Assembly (NCBI RefSeq): GCF_001005085.2
Contig: NZ_LBMU02000064.1
Coordinates: forward strand, 1-45,756
Direction: 5' to 3'
Source: Streptomyces humi
GTDB lineage: Bacteria; Actinomycetota; Actinomycetes; Streptomycetales; Streptomycetaceae
Length of the DNA: 45,756 bases
Part shown: piece by piece, positions 1 to 8,021 of the stretch
Position numbering within the stretch: position 1 is the first letter of the stretch
Layout of the letters: every line of letters begins with the position of its first letter
Notes under the pieces: generated by a model
Database searches by the model: none
What the model was told of the DNA's origin: nothing
Seen by the model: only the letters and a program-made list of their open reading frames with translations
Program-made: the position numbers and the translations under genes

Positions 1-3
1 GGT

Positions 4-834
4 TCAGAGGGTGTAGGTACGGGTGGCGGTGGTTTCGAAGACGGCGGTGTGTTCGGCCGGGGAGACCAGTCGGCCCGCCGCGTCGAAGACCTCGGCGTAG
101 CTTCCGGCCAGGGTGCACACCGGCCAGTCCGAGCCGAACATCAGCCGGTCCGGGCCGAAGGCGTCCAGCACGGTCTCGGCGTACGGACGCAGGTCCTCGA
201 CCTTCCAGGAGGCGGGGTCGGCCTCCGTGACCATGCCGGAGAGCTTGCAGACGGTGTTGGGCAGGGCGGCGAGGGCACGTACCGCGCCGGCCCAGGGTTC
301 CAGGGTGCCGTCGGCGATGGGGGGTTTGCCCAGGTGGTCGAGGACGAAGGTGAGCCCGGGATGCGCCGTCGCCGCCCGGACCGCGGCCGGGAGCTGCCGG
401 GCCTGGACGATGAGGTCGTAGACCAGGCCCGCGTCCGCGATCGCGTCGAGCCCCCGGTGGACGTCCGGGCGCAGCAGCCACTCCGGGTCCGGTTCGCCCT
501 GCACCTGGTGGCGGATGCCCTTCAGGTAGCGCCCGCCGGGGAGTTCACGGAGGCGGGCGAGTTCCCCGGCGATGTCCGGGCAGGTCAGGTCGGTCCAGCC
601 GACGACTCCGGCGACCAGGTCGTGGGCCTCGGCGAGGGCCAGGAACTCGGGGGTCTCCTCGGCGACGGTGACGGTCTGGACGAGGACGGTCCGGGTGACA
701 CCCGCCGCGCGCGCCTCCGGTTCGAGATCCTCGACGGTGAAGTTCCGCCTGAGCGACTGGAGTTCGGGGCCCATGAGCCAGTCCTGGTCCCGTACCGAGA
801 GGTCCCAGACGTGGTGGTGGGCGTCGACGGTCAC
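4..834 (-). CDS. L-fuconolactonase-like amidohydrolase
   Basis: Predicted to hydrolyse L-fucono-1,5-lactone to L-fuconate in the cytoplasm, the second step of oxidative L-fucose breakdown. It is a small TIM-barrel amidohydrolase (amidohydro_2 type) of about 276 residues, with the N-terminal metal motif DAHHHVWD at residues 4-11 and the C-terminal FGSDWPVC motif typical of this group. I chose the GTG at 834 because it overlaps the TGA of the upstream mutarotase gene in a 4-bp GTGA junction like the other junctions of this operon. An ATG at 846 would add three residues and enlarge the overlap. It is the last gene of the operon inside the window. The substrate is inferred from the neighbours. 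Related lactonases act on rhamnono- or galactonolactone, so the sugar is less certain than the fold. Confidence 0.85.
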   Translation of the reverse strand: MTVDAHHHVWDLSVRDQDWLMGPELQSLRRNFTVEDLEPEARAAGVTRTVLVQTVTVAEETPEFLALAEAHDLVAGVVGWTDLTCPDIAGELARLRELPGGRYLKGIRHQVQGEPDPEWLLRPDVHRGLDAIADAGLVYDLIVQARQLPAAVRAATAHPGLTFVLDHLGKPPIADGTLEPWAGAVRALAALPNTVCKLSGMVTEADPASWKVEDLRPYAETVLDAFGPDRLMFGSDWPVCTLAGSYAEVFDAAGRLVSPAEHTAVFETTATRTYTL

Positions 835-1145
835 GGCAGCTCCCATACGACGGGCAGGCCGGCCTCCGAACCCGCCGCGGAGTAGTCGTGGACCACGTCG
901 AGGAGCTCGGCCATCCGGGCCTGCCAGACCACGTTGACCGGGAGCTTGTCCAGTTCGGCGAGGAGGCGGCCGTAGTCGGCGCAGTCCAGGACGTGGAAGA
1001 GGTCGGTGCCGCTGCGCCAGATCGTCCAGGAGGTGGCGCCGGCGGCGCGGATGGCGTCGGTGAGTTCGACGGGGACCTCGCGGTGGGCGGCCTCGTACGC
1101 GGCGACGCGGTCGGCGCGGACCCTGGTGTGCAGGGCGACTCTCAT
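831..1145 (-). CDS. L-fucose/L-rhamnose mutarotase (RhaM family)
   Basis: A 104-residue RhaM-type mutarotase (formerly DUF718), which interconverts alpha and beta anomers of a 6-deoxy sugar so that the anomer-specific dehydrogenase can use it. Tyr17 and His21, in the segment AYEAAHREVPVEL, sit where the E. coli RhaM catalytic Tyr/His pair is expected, and the length is normal for the family. The ATG at 1145 overlaps the TGA of the aldo-keto reductase gene (ATGA, 1142-1145), so it is probably translationally coupled. The family alone does not separate rhamnose from fucose. The surrounding dehydrogenase and dehydratase favour L-fucose. Confidence 0.88.
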   Translation of the reverse strand: MRVALHTRVRADRVAAYEAAHREVPVELTDAIRAAGATSWTIWRSGTDLFHVLDCADYGRLLAELDKLPVNVVWQARMAELLDVVHDYSAAGSEAGLPVVWELP

Positions 1146-2128
1146 GACGGCTCCTCGATCGGGAGGGGCGCGTCGGGCGGCAGCAGGCCGGTGGCGCGCA
1201 GTTCCTGCCAGAAGGCGGCGGGCACGGGGGTGGCGAACTGCCGTGCCCCGTCCTCGATCTCGGCCGCCGAGCGGGCGCCGACCAGGACGCTCGCCACGAC
1301 CGGGTGGGCGGCGCAGAAGGCGAGGGCGGCGGCGCGGAGGGTGGTGCCGTGCACCTCCGCGAGCGACTTGAGCCGCAGGGCGCGGGTGAGCAACTCCTCG
1401 GGGGCCTGGGCGTAGTTGTAGGTCGCGTCCGGCTTCGGGTCAGCCAGCAGACCGGAGTTGAACGCGCCGCCGATCACCACCGAGGTGCCGTGTTCCTCGG
1501 CGGCCGGGAGCAGGTCGGCGAGGGCGCTCTGGTCGAGCAGGGTGTAGCGGCCCGCGCAGAGCACCACGTCCACGTCGGTGTCGCGGACGAAGCGGGTGAG
1601 CATCTCGGTCTGGTTCATCCCGGCGCCGATCGCGCCGACGACGCCCTCCGCACGGAGCCTCTCCAGGGCCGGGTAGCCCTCCCGGAAGGCCTGTTCGGCG
1701 TGGTCGTCGGGGTCGTGGAGGTAGACGACGTCGACCCGGTCGAGGCCGAGCCGGTCCAGGCTGGCCTCCAGGGTGCGGCGGATGCCGTCGGCGGTGAAGT
1801 CCCAGACCCGGCGGAGGGTGTCGGGCACCGCGAAGCCGTTGGCGAGGTCGTCACCGTCTCCGGGTCCCGGCTCCAGTCGGCGGCCGACCTTGGTGGAGAG
1901 GGTGTAGGCCGTACGGTCGTACTCGCGCAGCGCCTCGCCGAGCCGCCGTTCGGACAGGCCGAGGCCGTAGTGCGGGGCGGTGTCGAAGTAGCGGATGCCC
2001 TGCTGCCAGGCGGCGGTGACGGTGTCGTACGCCTGCCGGTCCGGGAGCGCGGTGTACAGGTTGCCGATCACGGCGGCGCCGAGGCCCAGGGGTCCGACCC
2101 GGACGCCGCTCCGGCCGAGGGCGGTCAC
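1142..2128 (-). CDS. Aldo-keto reductase, L-fucose (D-threo-aldose) 1-dehydrogenase
   Basis: Predicted to oxidise L-fucose at C1 to the 1,5-lactone with NAD(P)+, the entry step of the pathway. The 328-residue protein has the aldo-keto reductase tetrad: Asp49 (RYFDTAPHYG), Tyr54, Lys80 (LSTKVGR) and His138 (VVYLHDPDD). The GLGLSERRLG segment follows as in D-threo-aldose dehydrogenases. The GTG start at 2128 overlaps the TGA of the SDR gene (GTGA, 2125-2128). The open frame continues upstream to 2593, but that extension is Arg/Pro-rich shadow of the SDR gene and is not counted. The assignment rests on family similarity and on the fuconate dehydratase in the same operon. Closely related sugars such as D-arabinose or L-galactose cannot be excluded. 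Confidence 0.87.
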   Translation of the reverse strand: MTALGRSGVRVGPLGLGAAVIGNLYTALPDRQAYDTVTAAWQQGIRYFDTAPHYGLGLSERRLGEALREYDRTAYTLSTKVGRRLEPGPGDGDDLANGFAVPDTLRRVWDFTADGIRRTLEASLDRLGLDRVDVVYLHDPDDHAEQAFREGYPALERLRAEGVVGAIGAGMNQTEMLTRFVRDTDVDVVLCAGRYTLLDQSALADLLPAAEEHGTSVVIGGAFNSGLLADPKPDATYNYAQAPEELLTRALRLKSLAEVHGTTLRAAALAFCAAHPVVASVLVGARSAAEIEDGARQFATPVPAAFWQELRATGLLPPDAPLPIEEPS

Positions 2129-2880
2129 TGGCCCACCGGCCGCGGCCGCAGGCCCTGCATGCCGCCGTCGACGGCGAGGGAGGTGCCGGTGGTGGCGCCG
2201 GACAGCGGGCTCGCCAGGTAGGCGATGGCGCCGGCGACCTCGGCGGCGGAGACCAGTCGGCCGGAGGGCTGGCGGGCTTCCAGGGCGGCGCGTTCGGCGG
2301 CCGGGTCGGCGGCCTTGCCGAGCAGCCGGCCGATCCACGGGGTGTCCGCCGTACCGGGGTTGACGCAGTTGACGCGGACGCCCTCGCGGAGGTGGTCGGC
2401 GGCCATGGCCAGGGTGAGGGAGTACACCGCGCCCTTGGTGGCGCTGTACAGGGCGCGTTGCGGCAGGCCCGCGGTGGCGGCGATGGAGCAGGTGTTGACG
2501 ATCGCGGCGTGCCGGGAGCGGCGCAGGTGCGGGAGGGCGGCGCGGGCGGTGCGGACCATGCCGAGGACGTTGACGTCGTAGACCCGGTGCCATTCGTCGT
2601 CGTCGTTGTCCTCGACGGTGCCCTGGGCGCCGATGCCCGCGTTGTTGACCAGGACGTCGAGTCCGCCGAGGGCTTCGACGGCGCTCGTCACGGCCGCCCG
2701 CACGGAGGTGTCGTCGGTGACGTCGGCCCGGAAGCCGAGCAGGGGTTTCTCCACGGCGGACGGGTCGAGGTCGAGGACGGCGACCTGGGCGCCGCGTTCG
2801 GCGAGGAGTTCGGCGGTGGCCCGCCCGATCCCGGAGGCGCCGCCGGTGACCAGCGCCTTCAGGCCCTCGAAGTCGGTCAT
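2125..2880 (-). CDS. SDR, probable 2-keto-3-deoxy-L-fuconate dehydrogenase
   Basis: A classical short-chain dehydrogenase of 251 residues. The glycine motif TGGASGIG is at 12-19, NNAG at 79-82, catalytic Ser132, and YSATK with Tyr145 and Lys149. The C-terminus AVDGGMQG is standard for the family. In oxidative L-fucose metabolism an SDR oxidises 2-keto-3-deoxy-L-fuconate to the 2,4-diketo acid. The gene directly follows the dehydratase that would make its substrate, with a 4-bp ATGA overlap (2877-2880), and it overlaps the next gene by GTGA. An ATG at 2880 is the only sensible start. The fold is certain. The substrate is an inference from operon position. Confidence 0.88.
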   Translation of the reverse strand: MTDFEGLKALVTGGASGIGRATAELLAERGAQVAVLDLDPSAVEKPLLGFRADVTDDTSVRAAVTSAVEALGGLDVLVNNAGIGAQGTVEDNDDDEWHRVYDVNVLGMVRTARAALPHLRRSRHAAIVNTCSIAATAGLPQRALYSATKGAVYSLTLAMAADHLREGVRVNCVNPGTADTPWIGRLLGKAADPAAERAALEARQPSGRLVSAAEVAGAIAYLASPLSGATTGTSLAVDGGMQGLRPRPVGQ

Positions 2881-4217
2881 GCCGCCTGTCCCTTCTGCGT
2901 CTGCGCGTCGGCGGCCCAGAAGGTGCCGCCCGGGTAGGTGTACTCCGCGACGGACTCCGGTCGCATGGCGGCCGAGAAGCCCGGTGCGGTGGGTGCCGTG
3001 TAGTGACCTTCCCTGATCACCACCGGGTCGAGGAAGTGGTCGTGCAGATGGTCGACGTACTCGATGACCCGGTCGTCGGTGGTGCCGGCGACCGCGAGGT
3101 AGTCGAACATCGAGAGGTGCTGGACGAGTTCGCACAGTCCTACGCCGCCGGCGTGCGGGCAGACCGGGACGCCGAACTTGGCGGCGAGCAGCAGGACGGC
3201 GAGGTTCTCGTTGACGCCGCCGACCCGGGCCGCGTCGATCTGGACGACGTCGAGGGCGCCGGCCTGGAGCAGCTGCTTGAAGACGATCCGGTTCTGGACG
3301 TGTTCGCCGGTGGCGACCTTGACCGGGGCGACGGCCCGGCGGATCGCCGCGTGGCCGAGGATGTCGTCGGGGCTGGTGGGCTCCTCGATCCAGTACGGGT
3401 CGAACTCGGCGAGCGCCTTCGTCCAGCGGATGGCCTCGTCGACGTTCCAGCGCTGGTTGGCGTCGACGGCCAGCCGGATGTCGGGGCCGACGACCGCGCG
3501 GGCGACCCGGCAGCGCCGGATGTCGTCGTCGAGGTCGGCGCCGACCTTCAGCTTGATCTGCCGGAAGCCGTCGGCGACCGCGGCGGCGGCCAGCCGGGTG
3601 AGCTTCTCGTCGTCGTAGCCGAGCCAGCCGGCGGAGGTGGTGTAGGCGGGGAAGCCGCGCTCCAGGAGGCGGGCCCGGCGCTCCGCGGCGCCCTCGCGGC
3701 CCCGGCGGAGGATCGTCAGGGCCTCCTCGGGGGTGAGGGCGTCGGTGAGGTAGCGGAAGTCGATCTGGCGCACGATCCACTCGGGTTCGGCGTCGGCGAG
3801 CAGCTGCCACACCGGTTTGCCCGCGCGGCGGGCGGCGAGGTCCCAGACGGCGTTGATCACCGCGCCGATCGCCATGTGCATCACGCCCTTCTCGGGGCCG
3901 AGCCAGCGCAGCTGGCTGTCGCCGATCAGGTCCCGGTAGAGGACCGAGGGGTCGCCGCAGATCTCGTCGACCGGGCGGTGGAGCACATGGTTCCGCAGCG
4001 CGTCGATCGCGGCGACCTGGACGTCGTTGCCCCGCCCGATGGTGAACGTGAACCCGTGGCCCTCGTGCCCGTCGGCCGCGTCGGTGCGCAGCACGACATA
4101 GGCCGCCGAGTAGTCGGGGTCCGGGTTCATCGCGTCGGAGCCGTCGAGCTCGCGCGAGGTGGGGAAGCGGATGTCGTAGGTGTCTACCGCGGTGACGCGG
4201 GCCGGGCTCGCGGACAC
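2877..4217 (-). CDS. L-fuconate dehydratase (enolase superfamily)
   Basis: Predicted to dehydrate L-fuconate to 2-keto-3-deoxy-L-fuconate with Mg2+. The 446-residue length fits the family. The catalytic set is complete: KLK with Lys222/Lys224, metal ligands Asp252 (VDANQRW), Glu278 (WIEEPT) and Glu305 (GEHVQN), then Asp328 and His355 (CPHAGG). As I recall them, the Xanthomonas campestris FucD residues are Lys220, Asp248, Glu274, Glu301, Asp324 and His351, so every one maps with a constant shift of four residues. This is the strongest evidence for fucose as the operon substrate. The GTG start at 4217 follows a GAAAGG ribosome site. A 41-bp gap separates it from the permease gene, the only real gap in the operon. 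The open frame upstream of the GTG is shadow of the permease. Confidence 0.93.
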   Translation of the reverse strand: MSASPARVTAVDTYDIRFPTSRELDGSDAMNPDPDYSAAYVVLRTDAADGHEGHGFTFTIGRGNDVQVAAIDALRNHVLHRPVDEICGDPSVLYRDLIGDSQLRWLGPEKGVMHMAIGAVINAVWDLAARRAGKPVWQLLADAEPEWIVRQIDFRYLTDALTPEEALTILRRGREGAAERRARLLERGFPAYTTSAGWLGYDDEKLTRLAAAAVADGFRQIKLKVGADLDDDIRRCRVARAVVGPDIRLAVDANQRWNVDEAIRWTKALAEFDPYWIEEPTSPDDILGHAAIRRAVAPVKVATGEHVQNRIVFKQLLQAGALDVVQIDAARVGGVNENLAVLLLAAKFGVPVCPHAGGVGLCELVQHLSMFDYLAVAGTTDDRVIEYVDHLHDHFLDPVVIREGHYTAPTAPGFSAAMRPESVAEYTYPGGTFWAADAQTQKGQAA

Positions 4218-4258
4218 GGATTGCCTTTCGTTCGGGGGTGGTTCGGGACGCGGGCCGG

Positions 4259-5284
4259 TCAGTCCTGGGCCCGTCCCGTGGTGACACGGGCGATCATGAG
4301 GGCGACGAGGATGATGCCCCCGTAGATGGCCTGGATCCAGAACGACGGCACCTGCGCGAGGGTGAGCAGGTTCTGTACGACGCCCAGCAGGAGTACGCCG
4401 GTCAGGGCGCCGAACATGGTGCCCTTGCCGCCGTCCAGGCTGATGCCGCCGATCACCGCCGCCGCGAACACCGTGAAGATCATGTTGTTGCCCTGGTTGG
4501 CGCTGATCGCGCCCACGTATCCGGTCTGCATGATCCCGCCGACGGAGGCGAGGACCCCGGCGACCACGAACACCCCGAGCATCACCCGGTCGACGCGGAT
4601 GCCGGCGGCGCGGGCCGCGTCGGCGTTGCCGCCGATGGCGTACAGGGCGCGTCCGACGCGGTGGTACTTGAGGACGAGTCCGGTGACCGCGAAGGCCACC
4701 GCCGCCAGCCACACCGACATGGGGACGTTGAGGAAGGTGGTGGTGGCCAGGGTGAAGAAGCTGTCCGGCATCCCGAACAGGGTCTTGCCCTTGGTGGCGC
4801 CGACCAGCACACCACGCAGCACGATCAGCATCGCGAGCGTCACGATGAAGGCGTTCAGCTTGAACTTGACGACCAGGATGCCGTTGAAGGCGCCGACCGC
4901 CGCGCCGACCACCAGGATCGCCACCATGGCGAGGGCGGCGGGGAGTTCGGTGCCCCAGCCGGACTCGGCCGCGGGGAGCACGAGGAGGGCGCCGACGGCC
5001 GGCGCGATACCGACGACCGACTCCAGGGAGAGGTCGAACTTGCCGGTGATCAGGACCAGCGACTCGGCGAGCACGACCATCGCGAGGGCCGCGGAGGCGC
5101 CGAGGATGGAGATCAGGTTGCGTTCGGTGAGGAACGAGTCGTTGACCACCGCGCCGAGCACCATCAGCAGCAACAGTGCCGGGACGAGGGCGAGTTCGCG
5201 CGCCCTGCGCAGGATGACGGCGCGGGCCGCGCGGGGGTCCGGGGAGCGCACCGGGGTGAGCGGCGGGGCCTTGGTGTCAGCCAT
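4259..5284 (-). CDS. CUT2 sugar ABC transporter permease (RbsC-like)
   Basis: A 341-residue inner-membrane permease of the ribose/galactose type (BPD_transp_2 fold). It has a charged N-terminal tail of about 28 residues and then many hydrophobic segments. The family-typical segments ITGKFDLSLESVVG and GGISLDGGKGTMFGALTG are present. It forms the membrane channel with the ATPase and lipoprotein encoded just upstream. Its ATG overlaps the end of the ATPase gene by 8 bp (5277-5284), so translation is probably coupled. Since only one permease gene is present, it presumably acts as a homodimer, as is usual in CUT2 systems. Predicted cargo is free L-fucose, from the catabolic genes that follow. Confidence 0.93.
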   Translation of the reverse strand: MADTKAPPLTPVRSPDPRAARAVILRRARELALVPALLLLMVLGAVVNDSFLTERNLISILGASAALAMVVLAESLVLITGKFDLSLESVVGIAPAVGALLVLPAAESGWGTELPAALAMVAILVVGAAVGAFNGILVVKFKLNAFIVTLAMLIVLRGVLVGATKGKTLFGMPDSFFTLATTTFLNVPMSVWLAAVAFAVTGLVLKYHRVGRALYAIGGNADAARAAGIRVDRVMLGVFVVAGVLASVGGIMQTGYVGAISANQGNNMIFTVFAAAVIGGISLDGGKGTMFGALTGVLLLGVVQNLLTLAQVPSFWIQAIYGGIILVALMIARVTTGRAQD

Positions 5285-6791
5285 GGTCCACTCCTTCGGG
5301 CATGGAGTCCACTCCTTCTATGGAGGCGATCAGCTCGTGGTCGTGCCAGCCGGCCGGGTGTTCGGCGACGATCCGGCCGTGGAAGAGGACGAGGACGCGG
5401 TCGCAGCGGCGCAGGTCGTCGAGTTCGTCGGAGACGACCAGTACCGCGGTGCCGTCCTCACGGGCGCTGTCCACGCGGGCCAGCAGGGACTCCTTGGACT
5501 TCACGTCGACGCCCGCGGTGGGGTTGATCAGGACGAGCAGGCGGGGGTCGGAGGCGAGGGCGCGGGCCATCACCACCTTCTGCGCGTTGCCGCCTGACAG
5601 GTCCGAGACGGGCTGTTCGGGGCCCTCGGCGTGGATGTCGAGGCGCTCGATGAGCCCGGTGGCGACACCGCGCTTGCGGTCGGTGCCGACGAAACCGCCC
5701 CGGCCGAGCCGGTCGAGCACGGTCATGGTGGCGTTGTCGCCGATGCTCATCCCGGGGACCAGGCCCTGGTCGTGCCGGTCCCGGGGCACGAAGCCGACGC
5801 CGGCCCTCAGCGCGGCGCGGACGTCCCCGAACGGCAGTTCCCCGTCCTGGAGTCGTGCGGTGCCGCCGGTGGGCGCCCGGAGTCCGGCGACGGTCTCGGC
5901 GAGCTCGATCTTGCCGCTGCCGCTGATGCCGGCCAGTCCCACGACCTCGCCGCTGCGGACGGTGAGGTCGATGCCGTCGTACGACTCGGAGGTGAGCCCG
6001 CGTACGTCGAGGACGACCGGCGCCCCGGCGGGCACCGCGTCCCGGGCCTGCTGCTCCTGCCGGGTGACGGCCTCCCCCGCCATCGCCTCCACCAGGGCGG
6101 CCCTGGGCAGGTCGGCGACGGGGGCGGTGGTGATCCAGCGGGCGTCACGGAGCACGGTGACGGTCTGGCACACCTCGTACACCTCCTGGAGGTGGTGCGA
6201 GATGAACAGGAAGGTCACGCCCGAGTCCTGGAGGGCCCGCATCCGGCTGAACAGCCGCTCGATCTCCCGGTTGTCGAGCTGCGCGGTCGGCTCGTCGAGC
6301 ACGATGAACCGGGCGCCGAAGCTCAACGCCCGTGCGATCTCGACCATTTGGCGGTCCTCGACCTTGAGGTCGGCGGTACGGGCGTCGGGGTCGACCCGGA
6401 CGTCCCAGGTGTCGAGGAGCGCCGCGGCCTCGGCGCGCAGCCGCCGCCAGCTGATGAGGCCCCGCCGCACCGGCTGCCGGTTGATGAAGAGGTTCTCGGC
6501 GACCGTCAGCTCCGGGACGACCGTGGGTTTCTGGTAGACGCAGGCGACCTTGCGCCGCCAGGCGTCCCGGTCGGCGGGCGGGGGCGCGGGCTCGCCGTCG
6601 AAGCGGACCGTGCCCTCGTCCGGGACCTGGAGGCCGGTGAGCACGTTGACCAGGGTGGACTTGCCGGCTCCGTTGCGGCCGACGAGGGCGTGGGACTCGC
6701 CGGGCAGCACGGTGAGCCGGCCGTCGGCGAGGGCGACCGTGGGGCCGTACCGCTTGACGATGTCCCGGGCCTCAACAAGTGGCGTGATCAT
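5277..6791 (-). CDS. CUT2 sugar ABC transporter ATPase, two fused NBDs (RbsA-like)
   Basis: A 504-residue double ATPase that powers the fucose-type importer. Domain 1 has a perfect P-loop GRNGAGKS at 38-45 and Walker B FIVLDEPT at 162-169, but a poor signature (LKVEDRQ at 142-148). Domain 2 has a good signature LSGGNAQK at 398-405. Its P-loop ends GSGKI (no Ser/Thr, 288-295), and its Walker B reads LVLINPTAG, with Asn423 in place of the catalytic Glu. One composite ATP site is therefore canonical and the other looks inactive. Degenerate second domains are known in RbsA-type proteins, though the Asn change is more extreme than usual. The ATG at 6791 overlaps the binding-protein stop by ATGA. 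Confidence 0.92.
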   Translation of the reverse strand: MITPLVEARDIVKRYGPTVALADGRLTVLPGESHALVGRNGAGKSTLVNVLTGLQVPDEGTVRFDGEPAPPPADRDAWRRKVACVYQKPTVVPELTVAENLFINRQPVRRGLISWRRLRAEAAALLDTWDVRVDPDARTADLKVEDRQMVEIARALSFGARFIVLDEPTAQLDNREIERLFSRMRALQDSGVTFLFISHHLQEVYEVCQTVTVLRDARWITTAPVADLPRAALVEAMAGEAVTRQEQQARDAVPAGAPVVLDVRGLTSESYDGIDLTVRSGEVVGLAGISGSGKIELAETVAGLRAPTGGTARLQDGELPFGDVRAALRAGVGFVPRDRHDQGLVPGMSIGDNATMTVLDRLGRGGFVGTDRKRGVATGLIERLDIHAEGPEQPVSDLSGGNAQKVVMARALASDPRLLVLINPTAGVDVKSKESLLARVDSAREDGTAVLVVSDELDDLRRCDRVLVLFHGRIVAEHPAGWHDHELIASIEGVDSMPEGVDHG

Positions 6792-7858
6792 TTGACCGTG
6801 TTGCCCCAGAGCTTCGGGTCGTCCACGTTGTCCTTGGTGACCAGCGGCGCGGGGAGCTGGTCCTCCAGGATGCCGCTCGACAGCTTGACGATCGTGGAGT
6901 CGTGGTCGGTCGGGCCCGGCTTGAACGTCTTCCCCTCCATCGCCGCCTTGATGTAGTACATGCCGTACTTGGCGTAGGCGTCGGCGGGCTGGGAGACGGT
7001 GGCGTCGATCTGGCCCTTGCGGATGGCGTCGAACTCCTGCGGGATGCCGTCGTTGGACACGATGACGATGTGCCCGCTCTGCCCGGCGGTCTTGAGCATG
7101 CCCTTGGACTTCAGGGTCTGGAGGGTCGGCGCGAGGTAGACACCGCCGGCCTGCATGTAGATGCCCTTGATGTCGGGGTTGGCGTTGAGCAGGGTGCCCA
7201 GCTGGGAGGCGGCCGTGTCGGACTCCCACTTGGCGGGGATCTCCAGGACCTTGAGCTTCGGGTACTTCTTCTTCACACAGGAGCGGAACGCCTCGGAGCG
7301 GTCCCGGCCGTTGACCGAGGCGAGGTCGCCCATGATCTGCACGACCTTGCCGCTCGTGACGTGAGCGCCGAGGTAGTCGCAGGCCTTGGTGCCGTAGGCG
7401 ACGTTGTCGGCGCGCACCACCATGGCGACCTTGCCCTTGTCCGGCGCCACGTCGACGGCGACCACCGGCACGCCCTTGCGCTCGGCCTGGTCCAGGCCGG
7501 CCTCGATGGCGGCGCTGTCCAGCGGGGCGACGACCAGCCCCTTCACGCCCTGGTTCAGTTCGTTGTTGATGTCGGTGATCTGCTGCGAGGGATCGCTGTT
7601 GGAGTTGACCGTCTTCAGCGCGTCGACCCCCTCGGACTTCGCCATCTTGGGCACGTAGTCGTTGTACGACTGCCAGAACGGCGAGGTCAGCAGGGGCAGG
7701 ATCACCCCGACCTTGCCGGTGCCGCCGCCTCCGGCGCTGCCGCTGCCGGTGTCCTTGGTGCTGCCGCAGGCGGCGAGTGCGAGCGAGGCGCCGACGGCCA
7801 GGGCCGTCGCGCCGATGATCCGGGACCGGTTCCGCTTCCTCAGTGTTCTGCCGGGCAT
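6788..7858 (-). CDS. CUT2 sugar-binding lipoprotein (RbsB-like)
   Basis: A 356-residue solute-binding lipoprotein, first gene of the operon. The Arg-rich n-region is followed by a hydrophobic core and the lipobox LAAC with Cys31, so it should be anchored outside the membrane. The mature part is a type I periplasmic-binding fold (Peripla_BP_4), starting GKVGVILPLLTSPFWQ, with GLVVAPLDSAAIEAGLDQA and VPVVAVDVAP. I start it at the ATG at 7858, preceded by GAGGAG. An open frame to 7930 would put extra residues before a normal signal peptide and run through the promoter. It should deliver a monosaccharide, probably L-fucose, to the permease. Confidence 0.93.
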   Translation of the reverse strand: MPGRTLRKRNRSRIIGATALAVGASLALAACGSTKDTGSGSAGGGGTGKVGVILPLLTSPFWQSYNDYVPKMAKSEGVDALKTVNSNSDPSQQITDINNELNQGVKGLVVAPLDSAAIEAGLDQAERKGVPVVAVDVAPDKGKVAMVVRADNVAYGTKACDYLGAHVTSGKVVQIMGDLASVNGRDRSEAFRSCVKKKYPKLKVLEIPAKWESDTAASQLGTLLNANPDIKGIYMQAGGVYLAPTLQTLKSKGMLKTAGQSGHIVIVSNDGIPQEFDAIRKGQIDATVSQPADAYAKYGMYYIKAAMEGKTFKPGPTDHDSTIVKLSSGILEDQLPAPLVTKDNVDDPKLWGNTVK

Positions 7859-7899
7859 CTGGCAGCTCCTCATCGAGCGTGTTCGAGCAGATGACCGCA

Positions 7900-7927
7900 T
7901 ACTTATCAGACCACTCGGCGCTTTCAA
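7900..7927 (-). promoter_or_regulatory. Putative promoter of the fucose operon
   Basis: On the minus strand TTGAAA (7922-7927) is followed after 16 bases by TAAGTA (7900-7905), a reasonable vegetative promoter about 40 bases upstream of the binding-protein start. A TCAGACCA half-operator (7903-7913) lies over the -10 side and spacer, so a bound GntR protein would block polymerase. Prediction by eye only. Confidence 0.45.
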
Positions 7928-7994
7928 CACCCTCCAGACGCGAATTTCCCGTCGAACGAGCTGTAGTGGTCAGACCACCTGGCTGGTTAGACTT
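7903..7994. promoter_or_regulatory. FadR/PdhR-like GntR operator boxes (three)
   Basis: A perfect 13-bp palindrome GTGGTCAGACCAC lies at 7966-7978. Two related boxes flank it: TTATCAGACCA at 7903-7913 and TGGTTAGACTT at 7984-7994. The core TGGTCNGACCA is the known operator type of FCD-domain GntR regulators such as FadR and PdhR, and the neighbouring gene encodes an FCD-type GntR. The centre box sits between the divergent genes, so the regulator probably controls both the operon and itself. Confidence 0.65.
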
Positions 7995-8021
7995 CGGCGC
8001 ACCGGCGACAGGAGGAACGGC

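Noticed and set aside
7966..7978. DasR (dre) binding site near the GntR gene
   Set aside because: dre sites have a two-base centre (TGGTCTAGACCA type). Here the centre is one base, as in FadR/PdhR operators, and the local regulator is FCD-type.
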